This document shows, piece after piece, positions 33,381-44,995 of a stretch of 64,000 nt of DNA. The DNA comes from Lepraria neglecta. Taxonomy: Eukaryota; Ascomycota; Lecanoromycetes; Lecanorales; Stereocaulaceae. A model generated the notes under the pieces. The model saw only the letters and a program-made list of their open reading frames with translations. It was not told the origin of the DNA and searched no databases. The DNA lies in the NCBI GenBank assembly GCA_033220425.1, contig CM065648.1:2046001-2110000 (forward strand), written 5' to 3'. The stretch's first letter is position 1. The number at the start of each line of letters is the position of its first letter. Made by a program: the position numbers and the translations under genes.

Positions 33381-35072
33381 TCAGCTTTCCGAAGCAGCAT
33401 TGGGGACTCGCTCCGCAGGCTTTTCCGGCACCTCGTTGACGTGCCCCACCGGAGGCCGCTCTTCATCAAGAGACAAACGGTTGAGCGCGTTGATACCCTC
33501 CTCAATTGGAGGGCCTGCAGCCTTGATCGATGCATGTGAAAGGGATGTCCCATTCTTGAGGATTTCGCCTTGTTGTGGTTCTTTCGGCTCTTTAGGTTCT
33601 CCTATCTCACCAATGTTGGCAAGCTTTTCCTGCGTGTCCCGCGCCTCCTTCTCTTCTTGCTCTGACTTAGCTTGGCGTTCAAGGTTCTCAAGCTCTTCGT
33701 CAACGGCATCTTCATCGATGACACTTTGCTCTTGACCACCAGCTTCGATTGCACTGCTGACCTCGTCGACTTTGCTCATTTCGTCTCTCAGTCCTTCTAT
33801 GACATCCTCCACTTTCTCGACTCCGCCTACTTCTGCATGCAAATTCCGAAGCACGCCCGCACTGGCCTCCATCACCCGGACAATCGCGACCTGATCTGCA
33901 GCCTGCTCGATCTTACTGTATACCTCTTCCAGTTGAGACAGTGTCTCTGTCCTCTGGGCCAGGGCGGTCTCGTTCAGCCTTTTCGATCGGAGAGCCGCCA
34001 AAGCAGACACTCGGTTCTTGTTCCTCACGGCTGTCTGTGCAGTTTCTGATAAGGTGGAAATTTTGGTTGAAAGCAGTGCGACTTGACCACTCAGGTCGGC
34101 AATGAGGGATTTGAGAGAGGCTATGGTTTTGTCCTGAGTCGACAAGGCGGATGATGTGTCTCCCGGGCTCTTGAATTTTACCGTCTTGAACCCATGAGTT
34201 AGATCCATAAGTAAAAATTATGGAGGTGGCCTACCTGACTGTCGTATATGATTGCAGACTTGTCTCGAGCTAGATATCGAAGGACGATTTGAAGATCACT
34301 CTCCGTCAATTGCTCGTGCGTATTCATTATCTTAGCAGCCTCAGCGCTGAATATTGAAATGGAATATATCTGATCGATTTGATTGCTTTGGCCGGCCATC
34401 TGCTTTATTATCTTGTTCGTTGCTTCCTAGATCACTCGTAAACACCTTCCAAAGGGTCTCCTAGTGGTGACATACCTCGACGTTATGGACGAAGACAAAC
34501 CGCCCAGCTGGCAATCTTCCGGATGTTGTGGAGGGCTCTAATAGCCCAAGCTGCTTCAGTCCCCATGACAGCAGCCACCACGGCTGAACAGTCCAATTCC
34601 GGCTGTATATGCTCTTATTTGCGCATAGAAACTCTTGATATGGCATCATCTGTCGCTGAGACACCGCTTCATCCTATCACCCAGTAGTTAGGCACTGGCC
34701 AGAGCATTCCGCTTGATTAGACATGTATAACTACTATGACGGTCCCCAGCGCCAAGGGTCTGCCCCATTCTTTGGTCTCTAAAGACCGCAGAAGATCTTC
34801 CCCGGTCCTTATTGACAGTGTATCCCGATGGTTGCCGGGTGCAGGCAGTAAGCCAGCTTGAGCAGCTTTGCCCAGGGCGTCTGTCCATGCTGCCGTATTT
34901 GCGGCAAAGCCATCGGGGTTGGAGTTGCGTTGGAGGGTAAAGTCCGAGTATAGCGACGGCAAGCGTGCTCTATCAAAGTGTTTAGCATCTCCATGTAAAT
35001 CTGGGTTTAGTCTATAGCTGACCTCCGGAACTGCTCCCCTTGACTGAGAATAAAACTCAATAGGTCATTCAT
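33381..35072 (-). CDS. CHMP7-like ESCRT-III protein (Snf7 family)
   Basis: Five exons on the minus strand: 35072-35023, 34969-34735, 34673-34476, 34399-34235 and 34184-33381; 483 residues. The N-terminal half has the winged-helix features of CHMP7 (LPSLYSDFTLQRNSNPDGF, NWTVQPWWLLSWGLKQLGLL). The C-terminal half is a Snf7-type coiled coil (STQDKTIASLKSLIADL, RNKNRVSALAALRSKRLNE), with KIEQAADQVAIVRVMEASAGVL and an acidic, Glu-rich tail. CHMP7/Cmp7 works with LEM-domain proteins at the inner nuclear membrane to recruit ESCRT-III for nuclear-envelope sealing. No membrane helix is visible; the hydrophobic WWLL patch may bind membrane. Exon frames all agree. Confidence 0.87.
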
Positions 35073-35491
35073 GTCAGGCACGTTGGGAAGAGCGATAGAA
35101 CGAATGGAGCTCCAACCTTGCTCAGGCTGCACTTATCAACAATGATATCGCGGCGCGGCTATCTATCCGCCCAAAGCGCCATCCCGAAGAAAAGGCTGTG
35201 CGCATTTCGAGGTGTGGTGCTTATTCGTAGAGCACCGCTCGTGCCTCCAATTAGCAATATCCCAATGTGATACTGCGGATCTGATCAGCATGTCCAGAAA
35301 AGGTGCTCAATCGAACCCTATGACTCCGTTCTACCGTTCGATAGAATGATATCCCAGTATCATGGTCAATGCATTTCACCAGCGTCATTCACGACAGTCA
35401 AATCTTGGTGCAGCCAATATAGATTACCCTCCGAAGCGCATCGCGCACCAGTGGAGACGGAAAACCCCGCACAAAGTAGACGCCTACATCT
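35073..35491. promoter_or_regulatory. Divergent promoter region, CHMP7-like / TRS85
   Basis: 419 bp between start codons. No specific element identified. Confidence 0.5.
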
Positions 35492-37896
35492 ATGCCCTCT
35501 TCGTCGGATCATGAATATGGGAGCCCCAGTGAAGTACCCGAGCCACAGCCTCCAGAGCATACTTTGAGGTCTCCAAGAGACTCCCCCTCCAGCAGCATTC
35601 CCGAATTTGACACGCCCATATCTCCTCCATCGTTCGGTACCAAAACAACTTTATCAAGCTCGGAAACACGACTACCGATTACACCACCCGCATCCTCCAT
35701 ATCGAAATCAAGGTCACCGTCTGGCCTGCGCACTCAGAGCCGTGACCGTTCCTCCGCTAGCAGCCGAGATGCTTCTCCGTCCATACCCTTGAATGACAGT
35801 AATCAAGAATATCGACAAACAATCGTAAGATCTTTTGCCCCTCGAGTAGCAGTATACGCATCCCCGGATACCGAGGAATTCGTGAGACAGAAGGGCTTTG
35901 ATAGAGGCCTGTATGGTTTGCTCAGACCATATGGGGAACGCCTACAAGCCAGAGTCATCATAAGGGATAGCGTCGGGGTTAGTAAAGGGTGGGATGACTT
36001 TGGTGTCAGATTCATTGATGCTCAAGAGCTGCAGCGCTCCAGCACAAGGCAGGTGGAAGGAGGGGCCACCGACCAAGAGACTTGGAGCCTTTCCAATGGT
36101 TCACAGAACCTATCTGAGCATCGCAATCAGTCTCGCAGCGACGAAGACGGAGCGATCATCGATCGACTACTGAATCACCACCTCCATACAGAAGACGCTA
36201 CTATTGATGGCCACAAAGGGGATTACTTCGACTACGATGGCAGGTCGTACGAGCCACGACCCGCAGGCTCGCCGTTGTATCCTTTCTATCTGCGCAAGCT
36301 GCTTTCAAGTGCGCCCATTGTCCCATATGAGACATTTTCACATCCCGTCGCCTGCATGATTACCGTCAGCTCGCGTCACCCAGCTCCTATTGAGGCTTTG
36401 CGCCAGCTTTACGCAAATACAGGTCATGGGTTCAATAAGACTCCTGCGTGGGTAGGCACGGAATATTTACGATACTACGTTCTGATTCACGACGAGGAGA
36501 ATGACGATATCACCAAATCTACTGCCCTATTTGACTTGATGAAAAGACACTTCGGACTCCATTGCCATCTTCTTAGGCTGAGAAGCTCCCAGTGTGTTCA
36601 GACCGATGATGATAGTACCAGGGTGCCATCTAGCGAATGGCTCTCAGCAGATGAGGAAATGAACCAGATCCGCTCGAAAGGTATGGTTATCCATCCCCTT
36701 ATGATTTCATCAATTCAATACTGACCTCTGAAGATTACACTGACGACATTGAGAATTCCGAGAAATACATCCTCGAATCAGATGCCACTGCCATCAGGGC
36801 GCTTCTTCGCGAAATGGTAGCTCAGTCGATAGTGCCATTTATGGAGAGCCGGGTCATGACTTGGAACGACCAAGTTGCTTCCAGGAGGCGTGGTATCAGT
36901 GGGCGGTTCATGTCGTTGTCGAAACGCTGGACAGGCTTTGGTTCAAACAAAGGTGGTGCATCTGGGTCGGGCGGAGCTTCGAACGCCTCGGGAAGTAATT
37001 ACGATTATCAACGAGGATTTTATCCACCCGAAACACCCGAGGCTACGATGCGACAACTGGGCGATTACGCTTTCATGCTAAGAGATTGGAGGTTAGCCCA
37101 TAGTACATACGACTTTCTGCGAACAGATTTCAGCCACGACAAAGCATGGAGTTACCATGCGGCTGTAAATGAAATGGTAGCCATCACCTCTCTACTAATG
37201 CCCCAGACGTACAACTCAAAGTATAAACTGGAAACTATTGACCAAATGCTTGATACGGCTGCATACTCCTACCTCACAAGATGTTCTATGCCATTTAGTG
37301 TCGTCCGCTGTTTCACGCTTGCCATAGAGCTTCTGAAGGATCGTGGTACTCTCGCGGCGGATGATGCTGCTCGGTGGGGAGGAAAGTTGCTTGAGTTTGG
37401 TGTTCTAGACCCAATTGCGCAAGCTCTGATTTCAGAACGCATTGCAGAATGCTACATGTCTCGCGCAAGTGTCAATGTGCCAAATGCGGGGACTCGTAGA
37501 AGACAAGCAGCGTTATGGAGTATTTTGTCAGCAGACTCTTGGATGAGGCTCGACAACCCAGCTCAGGCCCGACTTCGCTTGACGGAGGCAAGCGCATTGT
37601 ATCGACTCAAGGATCAGCAAAACGCCGGCCCTCCGTTTCCGAGCATGCAAGCTTTCTGGCAAAAGCTGGATCATGCTTTACGCGAGGCAGATGGTCCTCA
37701 ATCATTGGTCGACACTGGCGTCGGTGACGGCCACCTCGAGTTTAGTACAACGGAAGAGACCGAGCAGCTCAGTGCTTTCACTCGTCCAATGAGTGCAGAA
37801 GTCATCGATACGGAGGGTTTCACACCTCAGGATGCATGCCGTCCCACCCCTGACGCTGGTTATGACATGCCACTACAGAGTGATGGCTTTGAATGA
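35492..37896 (+). CDS. TRS85: TRAPP III subunit Trs85 (TRAPPC8)
   Basis: Two exons, 35492-36680 and 36734-37896, 783 residues. Residues 1-105 are Ser/Pro-rich and disordered. The conserved part starts RSFAPRVAVYASPDTEEFVRQKGF and continues with RVIIRDSVGVSKGWDDFGVRF, HPVACMITVSSRHPAPIEALRQ, WVGTEYLRYYVLIHDEE and, after the intron, ESRVMTWNDQVASRRRGISGRFMSLS split here only for citation. The last third is helical repeats (EATMRQLGDYAFMLRDWRLA). Trs85 directs the TRAPP III complex, a Ypt1/Rab1 exchange factor, to autophagosome formation sites. The protein is complete and lies just before the repeat-rich region. Confidence 0.9.
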
Positions 37897-38828
37897 GTTG
37901 TCCGAGGAGGGTGAGCCAGTCTGCAGCATTGAGCTGGTGTTCGGTCTGGAATGAGTTGGGTATCAGCGCCTCGCAATATATTAACCTTGATACCCAACAT
38001 AGACAAAGTGCTTTTAGCGACCATTTGCTGCATGCCATTCTTGCATTCCGCCGTCTCTGCTTTCAATTTCGACTCAAATGGCCGGGACTAGACCTGAGAA
38101 TGACACGAGCTCTCAAGAGGCCGCCCGTCGCACAATATCATTATCCCTACGTGATGGGATTCGTGAGGATACGAGGCTTTGGACCAAGCCCCGCCCTCTC
38201 TCCCTGCATTTCGCACCGCTGCCAGACCTTTTTCAACTTGAGCAAATCCCTTGGACGTCGGTCTCAAATAAGATACAAAGTGATGTCGAGGCCTCGAGTA
38301 TTTTAATACTATTCGGCACATAATGATCTGTCAACCCCTTGAGAACACCTGATAACAATCCACTTCATTGCTAAAACGGGGCAATCGTCTGCTCATTATC
38401 CCGATTCTTTTGTACGGGCTAGCCCTTTTAGCTCGGCTGAAAGCTAGCCCGGGGCTAGAGACAGGTAGCCTCCGGCTAACTATTATTAGGGCAGCCTCGT
38501 CACCAGCGCCTATGAGCTCCGGTTTCCAACTGCAAGATTCTAAAGTTACAATGGTGAATTGATGTACGGATTCTACTCGCTATGGTGGTTGTCTTTCTAT
38601 CGCTTTTCGTATGCGGCTGTGCAATGACAATGCGCCAGCCAAGTGCCAATCATAGCTTTGAAGGCGCAAGGGCGGTTTCACTTGTTATTCGCGCTTCAAG
38701 AGAGCGCATTCGTTGATGAGCAACGCTTTCTTAAGACGTCCAACTGCCATCTTCAAGAATAAATGGTAGTTTCCTTGCCAACGCTCATCACACGAGTATG
38801 AAATGCCAGAATACAGACCTTGTTTAAC
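37897..38828. other. Boundary between core genes and transposon nest
   Basis: About 930 bp. A short plus-strand ORF at 38078-38323 (81 codons, starts MAGTRPEND) has codon use that looks plausible but no homology I recognise and no visible splice partners; it is listed separately at low confidence. After 38.33 kb the sequence has GCTAGCCC-type short inverted repeats (38420-38455) and no coding potential. Confidence 0.45.
38078..38323 (+). CDS. Possible small hypothetical protein
   Basis: An 81-residue frame from ATG to TAA just after TRS85, containing DTRLWTKPRPLSLHFAPLPD and QIPWTSVSNKIQSDV. I do not recognise it. It could be an exon of a gene cut off by the adjacent transposon nest, or chance. 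Confidence 0.25.
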   Translation: MAGTRPENDTSSQEAARRTISLSLRDGIREDTRLWTKPRPLSLHFAPLPDLFQLEQIPWTSVSNKIQSDVEASSILILFGT

Positions 38829-41800
38829 ATGTGTTACGATCAGGAAACATGACCAGGGATGCGCTCGAGGGGCGTAGCGCCCGTCATGGTTCGAGTCGAC
38901 GAATCAGTATCCGACTCGGACAGACCCTGAGGCTTGGCATGCTAAGCGATGAGCACCATGAGCGCAGTGCGCTCAACGCGCTCAGGAATGATAAGCGCAA
39001 TGGGCGCAGTGCGATCAGTGCGCTCAAGAGAGGCTTGGCGGACTTTCGTATATCTATATATACGGAGCACTGCTCATCACTTGGAGCAGCGTGCTCAACC
39101 TTGCTATTCAATTGTTTACTACATGCGATAGATCTCTTAGGCTAGGCACTGAACATATATCACCTGATCATATACCAGACCCGCTTAGCATTACATTAAA
39201 GCCTGCTTCACCTCTTATTGGTTGCACCTCCATCCCTATTAAGAATCAATTCATAAATACGATACCGGGATACACGGTTCGTAATACTTTAAGCACCCTT
39301 AAGGATGAGTGCTACACCAAGAGACCCTAGGGCACCTACCCTAAGCTCCTCAGGAGGGAGTAGACAACGACGCCTAACCGTTAACAAAGGACTCAGCAGA
39401 CATATCAAGATAGCCTAGCCCGACTTATACTATAGAGAGAGAGACAAGCTCGAGGGATAGCTATCCTAGGTATCACTTTACTTAAAGTTTCAAGGAGACC
39501 TTATACCTATACAATAATATCTAACCTTCGCTATCAATTACTTACGTAGAAGAGCCTAAAAGTAGGTTAATCCGTTCCTAAAGAAGTATATAGAAGACGA
39601 CGACGAGGATAGCGAAATTAAGCAATAGATGGAGAGTATAGCTATATTCAGACTCGAAATCCGTCGTATATTCGGTCCGTCAAACGAGGTTAATACGGCA
39701 ATACAAACGATTCAATATATAACTCAGAAGAAGTCTGCATCGGAGTATTCAACTCAGTTTCAGTAATACGCAGCAAAGACTGACTAGGACTGTTGAATTA
39801 TAAGCTTACATAGCTTTATCTGGTGACAAAGTGCTGGCACATATGAGAGCTGGCTGTTCAACACAGTCCTGAGAGGCAGGAATGATGAGTTGGAAATGTT
39901 TGGATGTCTCGGATGGTTCCAAGGCATTTTTGCAATGAGCCTGTTTTCATGCTTTCTGCGATGCGCCTGTTTCATGCTTTTCATGCGATAAGCCTTGTAT
40001 CATGTTTCATGCGATACGCCTTGTATCATGCTTCATGCGATACGCCTTGTATCATGTTTTATGCGATACGCCTTGTATCATGTTTTATGCGATGGCTTGG
40101 CTATGGGGCATATATAGACAGTCCTGCACCAAGGAGAACTCAGCAAGTCAAATATTCATCTCAACCAATTGACATCGGATATTCTACTAGTTACTTCGCT
40201 CTGACAGATCGATCATAGTACCTTTACCCTTCCAATCACCTTTCTAGCTCTGCTTAGTCAGCATACCCCAAGGTGGCCTGCGCTAACAGGAATAATACAA
40301 GGATAACCTAAATACTAAAGACGGCAGCAAGGCTTAAGAAGAAAAGTCTAAGCAGGATCAGGAAGAAAGTAAAACAGATCTAGAGTAGGAAGAAACCCTT
40401 AGTACGTTAGAAGCTAAGTGGGAGGAAGTACGACTACCAAGGAGAATAATACCTGAAGCTACTACGTCTAAGGAAGAAGAAGAAGAAAGCTCTAAGGAAC
40501 ATATATAGCTAGACTATCGGATAGATCAGAATCACCGAGATCACAAGAGTATACCATAGGAAGAGTATATATCGCTTTACTGCGTATAGTATAGTACGCT
40601 AAGGAATATAGCCAAGGGACCAGTAAGGACACTACCCTGCGGATATAGCTATTACTATAAATATCAGGAAAACGGATATCCATAGCACCTCGCAACGAAA
40701 AGGGTTTACTAATACTTCCCAGGACGCGACAAAGAATGGTCAAAGATAGTTATTAGAGAATTAAACTATAACCCAAACGCAAGAGAGTACCATTTGGTAG
40801 AATAGTATACCTATCTATACGACAACTGCGAGAAGCATATACAGTCAAAGTCAAAGGTAGGGTTCCTACTCCTATAAGCGGGAAAAGAGTAATCCCTTAT
40901 AGCAGGGGTAGCCATAAGGAGATCAATATATTAACCCCCAAATAGCATTTGTGTTCCGCGCAATACGACACATATATAAAGATACCGGTAATCGTTAACG
41001 GACAGCGGACCGTTGCGATAATAGACTCTAGAGCTACTAGAAACTTCATCTCACGAGATCTGGTACGGACGACTAGAGTACTAACTCGAAAGAAGTTATA
41101 GTAGTATAACCTTCAGATAGCCGACAGGTTAATACTATCAACAGAAAAGGTAGACGAAGAGATACTTTCGTTATCTATTATAATTCAGCGCTACTATAAG
41201 GAGATTACCTTTAACATTATTAGGATAGCTACTTATTACGTAATTTTAGGAATAGTTTAGTTAAAGAACTATAACCTAATAATCGATTAGGCTCGAGGAG
41301 TACTCAAGATAGATCAATCCGGCAATATCACCAGGATTATACCTACGTATTAGCAGCGTTTAATAGTAGATAAGAAGTCGAACCGAAGACCGGTCGAGGT
41401 ATATATTGCCTCAGCTTCGCATAAGGACGGTACTAAAAGGTAGTCTGACTCTATAGTTACTAGCAAAGGTCAGCAGGATAATAAAGTAAGAGTTATAGGA
41501 GGAACTAACACGCCCTCCGTCCCTCAGGAATATAATAAGTAGGTATACCTATTCGAGGAAGAGACGAATATAGAAGAATTGCCTAGGTACTAGCTATAGG
41601 ATTATAAGATCGAACTTAAACCTAGTAAATAGCCGATATTTAGACCTATTTACGCATTATTAGAAAAGGAACTTAAAGTACTTCGCGGGTATATTGACGA
41701 GAACCTCAAAAAGGGATTTATTCGGGAATCTAAATTACTAGCAGGTTATCTAATCCTCTTTGCACTAAAGAAGGACGGAAGCTTAAGAGTATACGTCGAC

Positions 41801-42015
41801 TATCGAAAGTTGAACGATATTACTATTAAGAACAGATATCTATTGCTAAATATAGGAGAGCTATAGGATCGACTCAGCAGAGCAAAGATATTTACTACAC
41901 TAGATCTTAGAGGCGTATATAATCTAATTCGGATAAAAGAAGGCGAGGAATAGAAAACTGCCTTCCGAACAAGATATAGCCATTACGAGTATCTAGTAAT
42001 ACCGTTTAGACTTAC
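38829..42015 (+). mobile_element. RIP-degraded Ty3/gypsy retrotransposon, 3' truncated
   Basis: A probable 5' LTR starts TGTTACGATC at 38829 and runs to roughly 39.15 kb. The body then shows, despite many stops, a gag capsid region (about 39.4-39.79 kb, resuming after the inserted LTR), a protease motif DSRATRNFISRDL (about 41.0 kb) and a reverse-transcriptase start (41.77-42.0 kb: [17 protein letters not shown], then FTTLDLRGVYNLIRI). Stops fall where Trp or Gln is expected (TAG for TGG or CAG), the mark of RIP. The RT stops just before its FGLTNAP motif, at the next LTR. A 498-bp LTR (39791-40288) interrupts gag. RNase H, integrase and the 3' LTR are missing. Confidence 0.8.
39791..40288 (+). 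mobile_element. 498-bp LTR, copy A (in gypsy gag)
   Basis: Begins TGTTGAATTATAAGC and ends GCGCTAACA, the TG...CA ends of an LTR. It contains about four copies of a 26-bp repeat (unit TTCATGCGATACGCCTTGTA...) at about 39977-40093 and a TATA-like GCATATATAG. It splits the gypsy gag frame and has no internal region, so it is a solo LTR by appearance. The flanks do not show a clean 5-bp target duplication. Confidence 0.8.
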
Positions 42016-42513
42016 TGTTAGCGCAGGCCACCTTAGGGTATGCTGACTAAGCAGAGCTAGAAAGGTGATTGGAAGGGTAAAGGTACTATGATCGATCTGT
42101 CAGAGCGAAGTAACTAGTAGAATATCCGATGTCAATTGGTTGAGATGAATATTTGACTTGCTGAGTTCTCCTTGGTGCAGGACTGTCTATATATGCCCCA
42201 TAGCCAAGCCATCGCATAAAACATGATACAAGGCGTATCGCATAAAACATGATACAAGGCGTATCGCATGAAGCATGATACAAGGCGTATCGCATGAAAC
42301 ATGATACAAGGCTTATCGCATGAAAAGCATGAAACAGGCGCATCGCAGAAAGCATGAAAACAGGCTCATTGCAAAAATGCCTTGGAACCATCCGAGACAT
42401 CCAAACTTTTCCAACTCATCATTCCTGCCTCTCAGGACTGTGTTGAACAGCCAGCTCTCATATGTGCCAGCACTTTGTCACCAGATAAAGCTATGTAAGC
42501 TTATAATTCAACA
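42016..42513 (-). mobile_element. 498-bp LTR, copy B (inverted)
   Basis: Reverse complement of copy A, same length, with about two mismatches by eye. It joins the truncated gypsy RT on its left to a copia gag fragment on its right. Flanking pentamers CTTAC and CTTAT differ by one base, but the sequences on the two sides belong to different elements, so recombination between copies is more likely than simple insertion. Confidence 0.8.
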
Positions 42514-42710
42514 CTTATTAAGGAGAAATACTCGGCTTTTCTCGACTCCCCTAAAGACCCTACTAAGGCCCCCGAGGTTATCAATAAAGCTCTAGCTCTA
42601 ATAAGGCTAGCTATCGAGGATAGATCTCTTTTATAACTTTATAATCTCGCTACCCTGTAGGATATATGGAATAGTCTCAAAAAGCTATATAGCCCTAAGG
42701 GCTTTAGCTT
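42514..42710 (+). mobile_element. Copia-type gag fragment
   Basis: Reads (with stops) KEKYSAFLDSPKDPTKAPEV, NKALALIRLAIEDRS and WNSLKKLYSPKGFS, the start of a Ty1/copia gag polyprotein. Only about 65 codons remain before unrelated LTR sequence. Confidence 0.65.
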
Positions 42711-43197
42711 GACTTTTTCATGGCGAAAAGTCTGCTATATGCGATACGCCTATTTCATGCGAGAGCTTGGCTATAGGGCATATATAGAGGGCTCTGCATT
42801 GTTAGAACCAGTGGTTCTGACAGGACTGTCGCGAAGGACCAATAGACTTCGGGCAGGACATCTTGATCGCAGCGCCAAGGGTTGCGATCGTTTTGATCTG
42901 ATGTCGGATCGCATAACGGATCATAGAGTGCTTAGCGGACTTTCGTATATTTATATATGCGGAGCACTGCTCACCACTTGGAGTATCGTGCTTCAATCTT
43001 ACTTCCTTACCTTTCGTATCTGTGTTGAATTATAAGCTTATCTATAGCTTTATGTAATGGCAACGGTTTTGGTATATATGAGAGCTGGCTATGTAGACAG
43101 CTCTAGGACGCAGAAATAATCTTTGAAGCTTTGTATAGCTCACGTCGCCATATAGCCATGTACGAAGAGGCAATCTGCCGCCATATCGCTATGTGTC
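42711..43197 (+). mobile_element. LTR fragments of two families
   Basis: 42711-42810 is related to the 3' part of the 498-bp LTR (GCGATACGCC, GGCTTGGCTAT-type motifs). 42930-43010 shares GCGGACTTTCGTATAT and CGGAGCACTGCTCA with the gypsy LTR at 39.04 kb. 43023 starts another TGTTGAATTATAAGC LTR that is cut after about 175 bp by the next one. Confidence 0.6.
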
Positions 43198-44461
43198 TGT
43201 TGAATTATAAGCTTATCTATAGCTTTATATAATGGCAACGGTTTTGGTATACATAAGAGCTGGCTATGTAGACAGCTCTAGGATGCAGAAACAATCTTTG
43301 AAGCTTTGCACGGTTCGGATGGTTCCAGGATACTTATCGCCATATCGCCGTGTGCCGAATAGGCAACCTGACCGCCATATCGCCATGTGCCGAATAGGCA
43401 ATCCGATGCTATATCACCATGTGCGAATAGGCAATCTGACCGCCATATCGCCGTGTGCAACCTGCCGCCATATCGCCATGTGTCGAATAGGCAATCCGGT
43501 GCCATATCGCCATGTGTCGAATAGGCAATCCATCGCCATATCGCCGTGTGCGAATAGGCAACCAGACCTGCCATATCGCCATGTGCGAATAGGCAACCTG
43601 ACCGCCATATCGCCGTGTGCGAATAGGCAACCAGACCGCCATGTTGCCATGTGTCGAATAGGCAGTCCATCGCCATATCGCCGTGTGCGAATAGGCAACC
43701 AGACCTGCCATATCGCCATGTGCGAATAGGCAACCTGACCGCCATATCGCCGTGTGCGAATAGGCAACCAGACCGCCATGTTGCCATGTGTCGAATAGGC
43801 AGTCCATCGCCATATCGCCATCTGCGAATAGGCAATCCGGTGCCATGCCGCCATGTGTCGAACAGGCAATCCACCGCCATATCGCCATGTGCGAATAGGT
43901 AACCTGACCGCCATATCGCTATCTGCGAGTAGGCAACCTGACCGCCATATCGCCATGTGTCGAATAGGCAATCTATCGCCATATCGCCATGTGTCGAATA
44001 GGCAACCTGACCGCCATATCGCCATGTGCGTCATAGGCAGTGTATGCCATATCGCCATGTGCGAATGAGCAATCCGCCGCCATATCGCCATGTGCGAATA
44101 GGCAATCCATCGCCATATCGCCATCTGCGAATAGGCAATCCAGCGCCATATCGCCATGTGTCGAATAGGCAATCCATCGCCATATCGCCATCTGCGAATG
44201 AGCAATCCGGTGCCATCTCACCATCTGTCGAATAGGCAATCCATCGCCATATCGCCATCTGCGAATGAGCAATCCGGTGGACCGTGCGGTACGCCTGTCT
44301 AATGCCTCATGCGATACGCCTTGTATCATGTTTTATGCGATACGCTTGTTTCATGCTTTTCATGCGGAAAGCTTATTCTATGTAAAGGCTTGGCTCTGGG
44401 GCATATGTAGAGGGCTCTACACCTAGAAGAGCTCACTAAGTAAAATATTAATCTTCAGGGT
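43198..44461 (+). mobile_element. Long LTR variant carrying a minisatellite, interrupted
   Basis: Begins TGTTGAATTATAAGCTTATC, continues with a GGTTTTGGTATA tract, then the 34-bp tandem array (listed separately), then the GCGATACGCC / CATGCTTTTCATGCG segment of the 498-bp family and a CTCACTAAGTAAAATATT tract. The inverted 498-bp copy C follows immediately, so the normal 3' end is absent. Confidence 0.65.
43330..44280. repeat. 34-bp minisatellite, about 28 copies
   Basis: Each unit contains CGAATAGGCAA, a variable CCTGACC / TCCGGTG / TCCATC tract, and GCCATATCGCCATGTG. The dominant spacing is 34 bp with some shorter units. Because 34 is not a multiple of three, each frame is cycled and long open frames (up to 263 codons on the minus strand) arise without being genes. 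Confidence 0.85.
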
Positions 44462-44959
44462 TGTTAGCGCAGGCCACCTTGGGGTATGCTGGCTAAGTAG
44501 AGCTAGAAAGGTGATTGGAAGGGTAAAGGTACTATGATCGATCTGTCAGAGCGAAGTAACTAGTAGAATATCCGATGTCAATTGGTTGAGATGAATATTT
44601 GACTTGCTGAGTTCTCCTTGGTGCAGGACTGTCTATATATGCCCCATAGCCAAGCCATCGCATAAAACATGATACAAGGCGTATCGCATAAAACATGATA
44701 CAAGGCGTATCGCATGAAGCATGATACAAGGCGTATCGCATGAAACATGATACAAGGCTTATCGCATGAAAAGCATGAAACAGGCGCATCGCAGAAAGCA
44801 TGAAAACAGGCTCATTGCAAAAATGCCTTGGAACCATCCGAGACATCCAAACTTTTCCAACTCATCATTCCTGCCTCTCAGGACTGTGTTGAACAGCCAG
44901 CTCTCATATGTGCCAGCACTTTGTCACCAGATAAAGCTATGTAAGCTTATAATTCAACA
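44462..44959 (-). mobile_element. 498-bp LTR, copy C (inverted)
   Basis: Same orientation as copy B, same length, with about two or three differences from A and B (for example GGCTAAGTAGAG against GACTAAGCAGAG). It sits at the truncated end of the long LTR variant. Confidence 0.8.
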
Positions 44960-44995
44960 CCCTCGATAGATACTATTATATCTATTAGTTAATAT

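Noticed and set aside
38831-39145. A 104-codon frame in the gypsy LTR region
   Set aside because: Built from GCGCTCA/AGTGCGC-type short repeats of the LTR; no protein similarity.
39904-40218. A 104-codon frame found identically three times (39904, 42086, 44532)
   Set aside because: It is the sequence of the 498-bp LTR; identity reflects repeat copies, not a conserved protein.
43278-44329. Long overlapping open frames (up to 263 codons) on the minus strand, rich in MAIWRSGCLF-like repeats
   Set aside because: They arise from the 34-bp minisatellite, whose period cycles all three frames; no start context or homology.
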